NCBI GenBank assembly: GCA_021793405.1
Contig: JAJYSV010000005.1
Span: forward strand, 1 to 64,000
Length of the DNA: 64,000 nucleotides
Direction: 5' to 3'
Source: Acidobacteriota bacterium
GTDB taxonomy: Bacteria > Acidobacteriota > Terriglobia > Terriglobales > Acidobacteriaceae
Every line of letters starts with the position of its first letter. The stretch's first letter is position 1. The translations under genes were made by a program, and so were the position numbers. Shown in pieces: positions 24,750 through 33,009 of this stretch. The notes beneath the pieces were generated by a model. That model ran no database searches, was not told the origin of the DNA, and was given only the letters and a program-made list of their open reading frames with translations.

Positions 24750-26165
24750 ATGAGCCAAAATATTCCACGCATTCGTATACTCGGCGCAGGGCTCGCGGGC
24801 CCGGAGGCGGCGTTGCAGGCGGCGCGGCGCGATTGCTGCGTCGATCTGTACGAAATGCGCCCGGTACGTTCCACGGAAGCGCACCAGACCGCAGATTTCG
24901 CAGAGCTGGTCTGCTCGAATTCTCTCAAGTCGGAAAGCGAGCACACTGCACCTTGGCTGTTAAAGCAGGAAATGCGCCGCGCGGGATCGGTTCTGCTGCA
25001 GGCCGCGGATGCTGCAGCCGTGCCCGCGGGCCATGCGCTGGCGGTGGATCGCGTGGAATTCTCCCGGCTCGTCGCTGAAGCCATTGCAGCGGAGCCGCGC
25101 ATCACGGTCTATCGAGAAGAAGTGACCGCGATCGACCCCGCCGATGGCTGGACGGTGATTGCTTCCGGACCCTTGACTTCGCCGGCTCTTTCCGCAGCGA
25201 TCGCGCAACTCACCGGTAGTGAACATCTGGCCTTTTACGATTCCATCAGTCCCATTGTCGATGCGGAGTCGATCGATAGGAACCGCGTCTACATGGCTGC
25301 GCGTTGGGACAAGGGAACCGCCGACTATATCAACTGCCCGATGACGCCGGAAGAGTATGACCGTTTTTACGATGCTCTGGTGACAGCGGAATCCGTGCTC
25401 GAAAAGGAGTGGGAGAAGCTCCCCTATTTTGAAGCTTGCCTGCCCATGGAAGAACTCGCTAGGCGCGGGCGCGACACGCCACGCTTCGGTCCCATGAAGC
25501 CGGTGGGGTTGCGCGATCCAAGGACCGGGAAAACGCCGTGGGCGGTGGTGCAATTGCGCTGTGAGAATCTGCGGGCGGATTCGTACAACCTGGTGGGCTT
25601 TCAAAACCATTTGAAGTTCAGCGAGCAAGCGCGGGTATTTCGCCTAATCCCGGGCCTCGAAAATGCGAAGTTCCTGCGCTATGGCCAAATCCATCGCAAC
25701 ACATATATCAATGCGCCTCGATTGTTAACGGAAACGTTGCAACTGCGCGAACATCCGCAGATTCTTTTTGCAGGACAGATCGCCGGCGTGGAAGGCTATA
25801 CGGAGTCGATCGCGACGGGAATGCTGGCCGGCATCTATGCCGCTGCCTTGGCGCACGGGGAGCAGCCCGAGCCTATTCCGCGCGCAACCGGTCTGGGATC
25901 GTTGGTGCATTACATCACTCACGCCGATCCCGCGCATTTCCAACCCGCCAACATCACCTTCGATCTGCTGCAGCCGCTGGAAGAAGAGGTGCGGCGCAAG
26001 GTCCGCGACAAGCGCGAGCGCCATAAATTGCAATGCGAACGCTCCCTGGCACAATTTGATGCGTGGTGGCAACGCGTTTTGGACCGCAAGTCAGCGGTAA
26101 AAACTTCTTCCACACGAACTATTTCTTCCGCGATGCCTGCACGTGCCGCCACTGCTCAGAAATAA
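24750..26165 (+). CDS. trmFO: methylenetetrahydrofolate--tRNA-(uracil-5-)-methyltransferase
   Basis: Folate- and FAD-dependent enzyme forming ribothymidine at position 54 of tRNA. FAD-binding GAGLAGPEAA lies at residues 12-21; YEMRP, QTADFAELVCSNSLKSE with Cys55 (the cysteine implicated in catalysis in this family), and the NLVGFQNHLKFSEQARVFRLIPGLENA block are all present. The C-terminus is slightly longer than usual and its last 47 bases overlap the convergent dgt gene. The window also has a SAM-dependent TrmA-family protein (rlmD), consistent with that one acting on rRNA rather than tRNA. Confidence 0.95.
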   Translation: MSQNIPRIRILGAGLAGPEAALQAARRDCCVDLYEMRPVRSTEAHQTADFAELVCSNSLKSESEHTAPWLLKQEMRRAGSVLLQAADAAAVPAGHALAVDRVEFSRLVAEAIAAEPRITVYREEVTAIDPADGWTVIASGPLTSPALSAAIAQLTGSEHLAFYDSISPIVDAESIDRNRVYMAARWDKGTADYINCPMTPEEYDRFYDALVTAESVLEKEWEKLPYFEACLPMEELARRGRDTPRFGPMKPVGLRDPRTGKTPWAVVQLRCENLRADSYNLVGFQNHLKFSEQARVFRLIPGLENAKFLRYGQIHRNTYINAPRLLTETLQLREHPQILFAGQIAGVEGYTESIATGMLAGIYAAALAHGEQPEPIPRATGLGSLVHYITHADPAHFQPANITFDLLQPLEEEVRRKVRDKRERHKLQCERSLAQFDAWWQRVLDRKSAVKTSSTRTISSAMPARAATAQK

Positions 26166-27264
26166 AATGGTCCGTCATTCCGGCAATGTAGTCGGCAATT
26201 ACGCGCGGAGCGCCTTCGGTAGCGATTTGCGTTTCGTGATGCATGGGCAGTTCCAACGGATGCCGCATCCAGTGTTGAAACAGTCCCGCGATGATTTTCT
26301 CCGCCAGCGCATGGTCCCGTTCCAGGTACTGTGCGTGGTAGAGTTGTTGCAAAAGATACTGTTTGGCCTGATGGCGGCGTTCCTCCATGTCTTCAGAAAG
26401 CGCTGCCAGCCGCTGGCCTGTGTGGCGGACCGCCGCGAGAGAGTCAATTCCTCCTTCGGTCACCCTGCGATGCGTGGTTACCACCAGATCGTTGACCAAT
26501 GCGTTTAGCATTCGCTTGAGCGCTTCATGGAACAACAGTTTGGGAGCAGCACCTGGATATCGAATCTCCATTTTTCGATAAAACTCCTCAAACAACGCGA
26601 CATGGCGGCACAGATCAACCGGTGAGAGAATTTCCGCTTCCACGCCATCGTCGATATCCGCGGTCAGGTAGGCGATTTCATCCGCCAGGTCGATCAGTTG
26701 GGCTTCCAGGGGAGGCAGTTCATTCAGTAGATATGCCCGCAGCTCTGGGTGCTCCTCGGGTGAATAATCGCGCGAGTGCTTGATAATCCCTTCGCGCACG
26801 GCCAATGTCAGATTAAGTCCGCGAAACCCGGCATAGCGTTGCTCAAAATATTCCACGATCCGCAGCGCGTGCAAGTTATGGTCGAAGTGAAGGCCGTATT
26901 TTTGCAGTTGACGATCGAGCGCCTGCTCGCCGGCATGGCCAAAGGGCGGATGTCCAATGTCATGGACCAGCGCAAGTGTTTCCGCCAGGTCTTCATTCAA
27001 ATCCAACGCCGCCGTCGCCGTGCGAGCGATCTGGGTGACTTCAATGGTGTGGGTCAAGCGGCTGCGGAAGTGGTCGGAGTCACGGTGGGTGAATACTTGC
27101 GTCTTGCCTGCCAGCCGCCGAAAGGCGCGCGCATGGATGACGCGATCGCGATCGCGCTGGAATGCCGAACGATATGTATGCGGGGTTTCCTTGTGCTCCC
27201 GCGCGGTGAGCGGATCGGCGGCATCTCCGACGACAGCGCAGAAACTGAGTGAGGTGGCCTGCAT
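26119..27264 (-). CDS. dgt: deoxyguanosinetriphosphate triphosphohydrolase-like protein
   Basis: HD-domain phosphohydrolase of the dGTPase family, splitting dNTPs to deoxynucleoside and tripolyphosphate. Residues 40-62 give RVIHARAFRRLAGKTQVF, His72 in RLTHTIEV and His101-Asp102 in LVHDIGHPPFGHAGE are the metal ligands, and the NRALALLD-like region is replaced by DLADEIAYLTADIDDG near residue 200. The 381-residue length fits the short dgt-like group (COG0232) rather than E. coli Dgt (505). Its 3' end overlaps trmFO tail to tail. It lies 19 bases downstream of the TPR gene. Confidence 0.9.
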   Translation of the reverse strand: MQATSLSFCAVVGDAADPLTAREHKETPHTYRSAFQRDRDRVIHARAFRRLAGKTQVFTHRDSDHFRSRLTHTIEVTQIARTATAALDLNEDLAETLALVHDIGHPPFGHAGEQALDRQLQKYGLHFDHNLHALRIVEYFEQRYAGFRGLNLTLAVREGIIKHSRDYSPEEHPELRAYLLNELPPLEAQLIDLADEIAYLTADIDDGVEAEILSPVDLCRHVALFEEFYRKMEIRYPGAAPKLLFHEALKRMLNALVNDLVVTTHRRVTEGGIDSLAAVRHTGQRLAALSEDMEERRHQAKQYLLQQLYHAQYLERDHALAEKIIAGLFQHWMRHPLELPMHHETQIATEGAPRVIADYIAGMTDHFISEQWRHVQASRKK

Positions 27265-27283
27265 GAGAGGGTGAGAGATCCTA

Positions 27284-29479
27284 TCACCGGGGCGGAACGG
27301 ATACGTGAGTCTCTTCCCTGGCTAGCTTGACCTTGGCTTTATCCAGCCGCTTACGCACTTTGTTCACATCGGATGGGTCGGCGTCTGCCGGAGCTGAATC
27401 CGCGTAGTTCGCAAGCGAACTCTCCCATTGCGCCACTGCCTGCTGCAGGTGGCCGGTCGAAGCATACACCTCGCCGAGATGATCGTGGACAGTCGGATCC
27501 TTCGGCATCAAGGCGATCGCCTTTTGCAGGGTCTGCTCGGCAAGTTCGTATTGGCCGAGCTTGTAGCGCACCCATCCCAGCGAATCCAGGTAGGCTCCAT
27601 TTTCTGGGTCGAGCTTGACCGCATGCTGCACGAGTTGCAGCGCCTCACTCAGCTTTTGATCATGATCCGCCAGCATGTATCCCAAATAGTTCAGCGTCAA
27701 AGCATTGTCTGGGTCCAAAGCCAGCGCCTGCCGAAATTGTTGTTCGGCTGCGTCGATGTGCTTCTGCCGTTCCTCCAGCGCTCCGCGAAGAAAATAGATC
27801 AGGCTCATGTCTTGCTTGGAGGTGCCAAGTTTTTGCGCCTGATCGATGGCCGACGAGGCATCCTTCCACTTATGGATACGGGTGAATATCTGCGCCAGGG
27901 TGAGCCAGACGACGCGATCCTGTTTGGTGCCGTTCAGCTGACTTTTGGCTAGCGCAATCCCTTCTTTGGCTTTGCCGGTATCGACCAGTTGTCCGGCGAG
28001 CGTGAGTTGCAGATCGACGTTCTTGGGAAGCGCCTGTACGGCCTGCTGAGCCGCAATGGTCGCCTGCGGCAGCATCTTGGCGTCTCGATAGGCATCGACT
28101 TCGCCCTGATATCCCCGCTCCGCATTGTTGCCGCCGAGCGCAATCATTTCCTTATAGACGTCAATAGCCTGCTCGGTTTTGTTCTGATTGCGGTAGACGC
28201 CTGCCAGACGATCGAGGAAAATTGCGCGATTGTTTTTTTCGTCGAGGGTGTACTGCTGGCTGGCATGGCGGGTGCTGTCCGCCAGCTTTTGCAGAATCTC
28301 AGCCGCCTGGTTGAGATGGCCCTGTGCCTCGTTCATCAGAGCCTCGTTATACAGTACCTCAACCGAGTCGGGATTGAGCGTCTTGGCGTGGTCCAGCGCG
28401 GCCTCGGCTTGCTTCCAGTGCCCCTGCGCGCGTTCCAGCTCCGCAATCCTTAGAAAGGAGTGGACATCTTCCGGATCCTGGGCGGCGATACCCTGAAAAA
28501 TCTTCAGCGCGGCATCGGCTTGACCATCGCTGAGCAAATCTTCCGCCAAGCCGCGTTGCGCATCCAGGCTGTCCGGCTGTAGGTTGAGTGCGCCCTGATA
28601 GGCCGTGATCGCGAGCTTCACATTGCCAGCTTGATCGTAAGCAGCGCCCAAAGCCAAGTCGATTTTGAAAGTACGCTCATCTTCCGGAACGCTCTGCAGC
28701 ACGCTGATGGCTTGCGGCAGGTTGTTCTGTTCCCCATACAGGCGCGCCAGATTCAGCACCACATCTTCCGCATTCGGATCGACTTTGCGGGCCGCTTCAA
28801 ACTGCGCTTTGGCATCCGCTGTATCGTGTTTCAGCGTGAACAGCTGACCGAGCAGCAGGCGATTTTCCACGCTATTCGGCTGCAGCTGGACAATCTTCTG
28901 GAATTCTTGAATCGCGAGATCCAGCATGGGGCCCGGCTGCTGACCGGTTTCCGTGTCACCCAGCGACCGCAGGTAGACGCGCCCCAGCAGCTTGTGCGCC
29001 TCCAGGTCGTCGGGATGATCCTTGAGTATTCTTTGCGCGGTTTCAATGGCTTCGCGGATGCGCCCCAGCTTGAAATACGTGTCGGCAAGAGTGTTCTGCA
29101 AGAAAACCGAGTCAGGATCCTGCGCCAGAGCGAGCTTGTACTGCTCAACGGCCTGCACTGCCAGTTCAGGGCGTCCATACTCTTCGGCGGAGTCTTCGTA
29201 CAGATGGCCGAGAGCGAAATGATAATAGGATTGGGATCGTTTGCCGATCTCACCAGCCGGCTGCGGGGAGGTTACGGTCGCAGTCTGGGGAACAGTACTT
29301 CCCGCGCTATTCGTTGGAGGAGAGTCGATTCCTGAGGAAGCCCCGCCGGGGTGCGTCGTTCCGGGGACGGAACCGGTTTGACCAACCGCAGCTGCCGAAA
29401 ACGCAACCACCGCTCCGAGTGCAAAAACTATTTTCCATGGAGAAAGGGGTTCCTCGCCGGCGACACGAATCTTCGTCAT
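27284..29479 (-). CDS. large secreted TPR protein
   Basis: 731 residues: signal peptide or membrane anchor (residues 15-35, ending AAAVGQ), a Ser/Thr/Pro-rich linker to about residue 85, then tetratricopeptide repeats almost to the end (for example AVEQYKLALAQDPDSVFLQNTLADTYFKLG, ALDHAKTLNPDSVEVLYNEALMNEAQG, QLVQHAVKLDPENGAYLDSLGWVRYKLGQY). No catalytic domain is visible. The TPR array suggests a periplasmic scaffold or outer-membrane assembly factor; function unknown. ATG 29479 has GAGG about 11 bases upstream. A duplicated TACAAT lies 75-92 bases upstream. Confidence 0.8.
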   Translation of the reverse strand: MTKIRVAGEEPLSPWKIVFALGAVVAFSAAAVGQTGSVPGTTHPGGASSGIDSPPTNSAGSTVPQTATVTSPQPAGEIGKRSQSYYHFALGHLYEDSAEEYGRPELAVQAVEQYKLALAQDPDSVFLQNTLADTYFKLGRIREAIETAQRILKDHPDDLEAHKLLGRVYLRSLGDTETGQQPGPMLDLAIQEFQKIVQLQPNSVENRLLLGQLFTLKHDTADAKAQFEAARKVDPNAEDVVLNLARLYGEQNNLPQAISVLQSVPEDERTFKIDLALGAAYDQAGNVKLAITAYQGALNLQPDSLDAQRGLAEDLLSDGQADAALKIFQGIAAQDPEDVHSFLRIAELERAQGHWKQAEAALDHAKTLNPDSVEVLYNEALMNEAQGHLNQAAEILQKLADSTRHASQQYTLDEKNNRAIFLDRLAGVYRNQNKTEQAIDVYKEMIALGGNNAERGYQGEVDAYRDAKMLPQATIAAQQAVQALPKNVDLQLTLAGQLVDTGKAKEGIALAKSQLNGTKQDRVVWLTLAQIFTRIHKWKDASSAIDQAQKLGTSKQDMSLIYFLRGALEERQKHIDAAEQQFRQALALDPDNALTLNYLGYMLADHDQKLSEALQLVQHAVKLDPENGAYLDSLGWVRYKLGQYELAEQTLQKAIALMPKDPTVHDHLGEVYASTGHLQQAVAQWESSLANYADSAPADADPSDVNKVRKRLDKAKVKLAREETHVSVPPR

Positions 29480-29551
29480 CTGAAACGCTACCTCGCACTC
29501 TGTGCCGCGGCGTATTCGCGCGGAAATAGAGCAATTAAGCCCCTTTTACTT

Positions 29552-29575
29552 GATTGTACGCTGGATTGTACGCCG
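29552..29575 (-). promoter_or_regulatory. tandem 12-bp repeat carrying two TACAAT (-10-like) boxes before the TPR gene
   Basis: On the plus strand GATTGTACGCTG (29552-29563) is followed at once by GATTGTACGCCG (29564-29575). Read on the minus strand this gives TACAAT twice, 12 bases apart, 75-92 bases before the start of the TPR gene and just after purH. It looks like a duplicated -10 element; no convincing -35 was found for either copy. Confidence 0.4.
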
Positions 29576-29621
29576 AAGCCTGCCGCGGGGGCGAGAAATC
29601 GAGCCTTCAATCTAAAACAAC

Positions 29622-31196
29622 TTAGTGCCGGAAATGCCTCATTCCAGTAAAGACCATGGCGGCGTTCAGTCTGTCGGCGGCGGCGATGACTTCAGAGTCG
29701 CGCACCGATCCGCCGGGTTGGATTACCGCCGTAGCTCCTGCTGCAAGTACGACTTCCAGGCCGTCGGGAAATGGAAAAAAAGCGTCCGAAGCAGCCACGC
29801 AGCCGGTCAGCGGCAAAATAGCTTTCATGGCGCCAAACTTCGCCGCATCGACTCGGCTCATCTGGCCTGCGCCAACACTCAACACCTGGCCATTGCGCGC
29901 ATAGACGATGGCGTTCGACTTGACATGTTTGGCCACCCGCCAGGCAAACAGTAACGCCTCGATCTCGTCTTGCGTAGGCTGGCGTTTGGTGACGATTTTC
30001 AGCGCGTCGGCTTCGATATGGCCGCAGTCCGCATCCTGCAACAGCAGTCCGCCGGAAATTTGCTTCAGCACGCGTGTAGTCTCGGCGGGCTCGACCTCGA
30101 CCAGCCGCAGATTCTTTTTGGCGGCAAAAATCTCTTTCGCTTCTGTGCTGAATTTGGGCGCGACAATCGCCTCTACAAAAAGCTTCACGATCTCGGCGGC
30201 CGCCTCCCCGTCTACTTCGCGATTGATGCCAATCACCGAACCAAAGGCTGAAATGGGATCGGAAGCCAACGCCTTGCGGTATGCCTCCACAATGCTGCTG
30301 GCTGTGGCTGCGCCGCACGGGTTGGTGTGCTTGATAATCGCCACGGCTGGCTCGCTGAACTCCTGTGCCAGCTCCCAGCATGCATCCAGATCGACGAGGT
30401 TGTTGTAGCTCAACTCCTTGCCCTGCAACTGGCGCAGCCCGGCAATACCCGTTCCGCTGCCGTCGGCGTACAAGGCCGCCCGCTGGTGCGGATTTTCACC
30501 ATATCGCAACGACATGATCTGTGAGTGGGCGAGGCGCAGAGTGCCGGGAAAGGGCGCATCCGTCGACTTCGGAAATAGCAGGGACGCGCCCGCATCCGGC
30601 AAATCGGGCAAGGCCTCCAGCGCGTTCGCGATTGCCAGGTCATACGTGGCAGTCAGTGCAAACGCCTTGCGCGCCAGTTGCCAGCGCGTCTCCCGGGTGA
30701 GTTTGCCCCCATTCGCTCGCAGTTCCTCACTCAGCCCCGCGTAATCTTCCGGCGAGGTGACGACAGCGACATCCTCAAAATTCTTCGCCGCCGAGCGCAC
30801 CATGGACGGGCCGCCGATGTCGATGTTCTCAATCATTTCCGCAAAGCGCACGCCGGATTTGCGCAGCGTTGCCTCAAAGGCATACAGATTCACCACCACC
30901 ATGTCGATGGGCTGAATTCCATGGGCTGCCACGGCCTTTTGATGTTCTTCATTGGAGCGGATAAAAAGAATGCCGCCATGGACCTTAGGGTGCAGCGTCT
31001 TGACCCGTCCGTCGAGCATCTCAGGGAAACCCGTCAGATCGGAAATATCCAGTACCTTAAGGCCCGCTTCCCGCAGCGCGCGGGCCGTGCCCCCAGTTGA
31101 AACAAGCTCGACGCCAAGTTGCGCTAACACCCGCGCGAACTCGATCAGGCCGGATTTATCTGTGACACTCAACAAAGCACGACGAATGGGCTTCAT
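29622..31196 (-). CDS. purH: bifunctional AICAR formyltransferase/IMP cyclohydrolase
   Basis: Carries out the last two steps of IMP synthesis. Residues 1-200 form the MGS-like IMP cyclohydrolase domain ([46 protein letters not shown]) and the rest the AICAR transformylase domain ([40 protein letters not shown]). At 524 residues it is complete. ATG 31196 gives the family start [13 protein letters not shown]; the frame is open to 31313 but that part is unrelated. Divergent from the rhomboid gene. Confidence 0.97.
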   Translation of the reverse strand: MKPIRRALLSVTDKSGLIEFARVLAQLGVELVSTGGTARALREAGLKVLDISDLTGFPEMLDGRVKTLHPKVHGGILFIRSNEEHQKAVAAHGIQPIDMVVVNLYAFEATLRKSGVRFAEMIENIDIGGPSMVRSAAKNFEDVAVVTSPEDYAGLSEELRANGGKLTRETRWQLARKAFALTATYDLAIANALEALPDLPDAGASLLFPKSTDAPFPGTLRLAHSQIMSLRYGENPHQRAALYADGSGTGIAGLRQLQGKELSYNNLVDLDACWELAQEFSEPAVAIIKHTNPCGAATASSIVEAYRKALASDPISAFGSVIGINREVDGEAAAEIVKLFVEAIVAPKFSTEAKEIFAAKKNLRLVEVEPAETTRVLKQISGGLLLQDADCGHIEADALKIVTKRQPTQDEIEALLFAWRVAKHVKSNAIVYARNGQVLSVGAGQMSRVDAAKFGAMKAILPLTGCVAASDAFFPFPDGLEVVLAAGATAVIQPGGSVRDSEVIAAADRLNAAMVFTGMRHFRH

Positions 31197-31364
31197 ACGA
31201 TCCGCAGTTCTCCAGTAGGGGATGGACTCAAGCTCAAGTCTAATGCATGTGCCAGCTTGGGTTGCGGAGTGGCGTGGCGCCCGATACCGCAGAGATTTCA
31301 TCAAGAACAGCAAATTGTTGTTTGTGTTCTGATGTTTCGCTCAGTAGCCTGTAGAAGAGAGAGC

Positions 31365-31418
31365 ATGATCATCAGGATGGGAGTTCGATCTGATCAACAG
31401 GAACGACAGACAAACTGA
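31365..31418 (+). CDS. 17-codon leader ORF or frameshifted start of the rhomboid gene
   Basis: ATG 31365 with GAAGAGAGAG directly upstream opens a 17-codon frame (MIIRMGVRSDQQERQTN) that stops at 31416-31418, one base before the TTG that opens the rhomboid frame. It may be a short leader peptide allowing re-initiation, or the real N-terminus of the protease split by a one-base difference in this strain or assembly. The sequence alone does not decide. Confidence 0.35.
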   Translation: MIIRMGVRSDQQERQTN

Positions 31419-31419
31419 C

Positions 31420-32280
31420 TTGGGCGGTCGCCGGCCAGAGATCCTACCTCCCGCTTCTCAAGAGCTGGAGCGCGATCACGCCGATCCGAATGAAGGTTCA
31501 GATTACGATCTGCGATCTGGATATTACACGCAGGCGCCGCCGCCGCAGCAGACTCGATCGCGATTTCTCACAGGCTGGGCCTACGCGCCGGCGACCTACG
31601 TTTTGGTTGGCATCAGCTGCGCTGTATATCTGGCGATGGTCGTCAGCGGCGTTTCCTGGTGGGATCCGACGGCGGAGCAAATTCTCCATTGGGGCGCCAA
31701 CCGTGGCGTGAATGAAATCCTCTACGGACAGTGGTGGCGTCTGCTGACAGCCACCTTCGTTCATGTGGGCATTGTCCACATCGGCACCAACATGTGGTGC
31801 CTGTGGAACTTGGGCCTGCTGGGAGAGCCGCTGTTGGGACCGTTCGGCATCTTCGCGGTTTACATTCTGACAGGTGTCGCCGGAAATTTGCTGAGTACCG
31901 CCGTGAATCCGGGCATTGTGGGCGCGGGCGCCTCCGGCGCGGTTTTCGGGATTGCCGGCGTCCTTATCCTGTTGCTGAACTCGCCGCATCTCCCGTTTCC
32001 GCGTGCCGAGTTGCGACGTCTGCGGCGCAGTGTTATTTATTTTGCTGTCATCAACCTTGTCATTGGCGCGTCCACGCTGCTCTATGCAGGCGGTATCAAG
32101 ATCGATAACATGGCCCATCTGGGTGGATTTCTTTCCGGTCTGGCCATGGGCGTCCCGCTGGCTCCTTTGCTGGGCACGGGGCGGGAGCCTTATTTCCAAC
32201 GCCAGCGACTCGTGTTTTCCGCGGTCGCCGGAATTCTTGTCTTGTTCGCCTATGGGGTTTTTCGATTCTGGAAGGTCTAG
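31420..32280 (+). CDS. rhomboid family intramembrane serine protease
   Basis: 286 residues with a hydrophilic N-terminus of about 50 residues and six to seven transmembrane helices. It has HxxxN (His120, Asn124) in helix 2, the nucleophile Ser172 in GAGASGAVFG and the catalytic His233 in NMAHLGG, so the Ser-His dyad is intact. Rhomboids cut substrates inside the membrane; the target is unknown. The frame has no ATG or GTG before the first membrane helix, and TTG 31420 is the only conventional start. A short ORF with a better ribosome site ends one base upstream, so the N-terminus may be longer by frameshift. Confidence 0.88.
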   Translation: MGGRRPEILPPASQELERDHADPNEGSDYDLRSGYYTQAPPPQQTRSRFLTGWAYAPATYVLVGISCAVYLAMVVSGVSWWDPTAEQILHWGANRGVNEILYGQWWRLLTATFVHVGIVHIGTNMWCLWNLGLLGEPLLGPFGIFAVYILTGVAGNLLSTAVNPGIVGAGASGAVFGIAGVLILLLNSPHLPFPRAELRRLRRSVIYFAVINLVIGASTLLYAGGIKIDNMAHLGGFLSGLAMGVPLAPLLGTGREPYFQRQRLVFSAVAGILVLFAYGVFRFWKV

Positions 32281-32345
32281 ACAGACGTAAGACCCGCCCT
32301 ACGAGCGGGGCTCATGGCATTCGCCCATTCCGGCAATCAACCGCG

Positions 32346-32702
32346 CTAGTTCTTCTCGACCCCGGCAAACTTCTTGACCATGGCCAGCAACAATCTACGA
32401 TCGCTTTCGTTCAGATTGGCGGCGTAGCGTCGGATCTGCGTCAAAAAGCGCAATTCATCCTCGCTGAATCGTTGCGTCGGCATCTCGTAACTTAGCGCAT
32501 TCTCGGCGAAGAAATGCGCCATCGGAACGTCCAGCGCACTGGCAATTTTGTGCAATGTATCCAGAGACGGAACCGTGTGCCCGTTCTCCACCCGTGATAA
32601 ATAGCAGCGCAGCAGGCCTGTCCGTTTTTCAATGTCCCCTTGCGACATGCCTTTCTGCAAACGCACGCCGCGAATTGTAGTGCCGATATTCAACGCTTCC
32701 AT
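32346..32702 (-). CDS. XRE-family helix-turn-helix transcriptional regulator
   Basis: 118-residue Cro/C1-type protein. The HTH runs from about residue 8 to 62 (TIRGVRLQKGMSQGDIEKRTGLLRCYLSRVENGHTVPSLDTLHKIASALDVPM); the C-terminal 50 residues are charged and helical without a sensor domain. ATG 32702 is preferred; TTG 32747 in frame would add 15 residues. It is divergent from the TolC-family gene across a 307-base gap that holds a short palindrome, so self-regulation or control of the TolC gene is plausible but unproven. Confidence 0.85.
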   Translation of the reverse strand: MEALNIGTTIRGVRLQKGMSQGDIEKRTGLLRCYLSRVENGHTVPSLDTLHKIASALDVPMAHFFAENALSYEMPTQRFSEDELRFLTQIRRYAANLNESDRRLLLAMVKKFAGVEKN

Positions 32703-33009
32703 AATGGCCTCGTATGTCTCGTTTTGAGCTGAAGACCTTCTCTTCAATAGCGCACGCCACGAGCTTGCGTCTTGAAAATTATTAGTGACTATGTAGTTAA
32801 CATATGGACTGCTAGATTGGCAAGAAAATTATGTCTCGGACGCGATCGAAGACTGTGCGGCTTCTTCCACTCCCCGGGGGAGATACCCCCGCTCGCCGCA
32901 AAACTCGATAGGCTACAGGTAGAGTGGAATTGTGGAAGATATTTCGTCCCTCGCGTTTTTTCAGCTTTGGCAATGAATGAGTTTTCGCCGAATCTAATAG
33001 CTTGTACCG
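32703..33009. promoter_or_regulatory. 307-base divergent intergenic region between XRE regulator and TolC gene
   Basis: No gene seen. It holds an imperfect palindrome TATGT-AGTTA-ACATA at 32790-32804, about 90 bases before the regulator start, in an AT-rich patch (32770-32830). A GC-rich self-complementary run CTCCCCGGGGGAG lies near 32870. The first is a candidate operator for the XRE protein, by position only. No clear Shine-Dalgarno precedes the TolC start at 33010. Confidence 0.35.
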
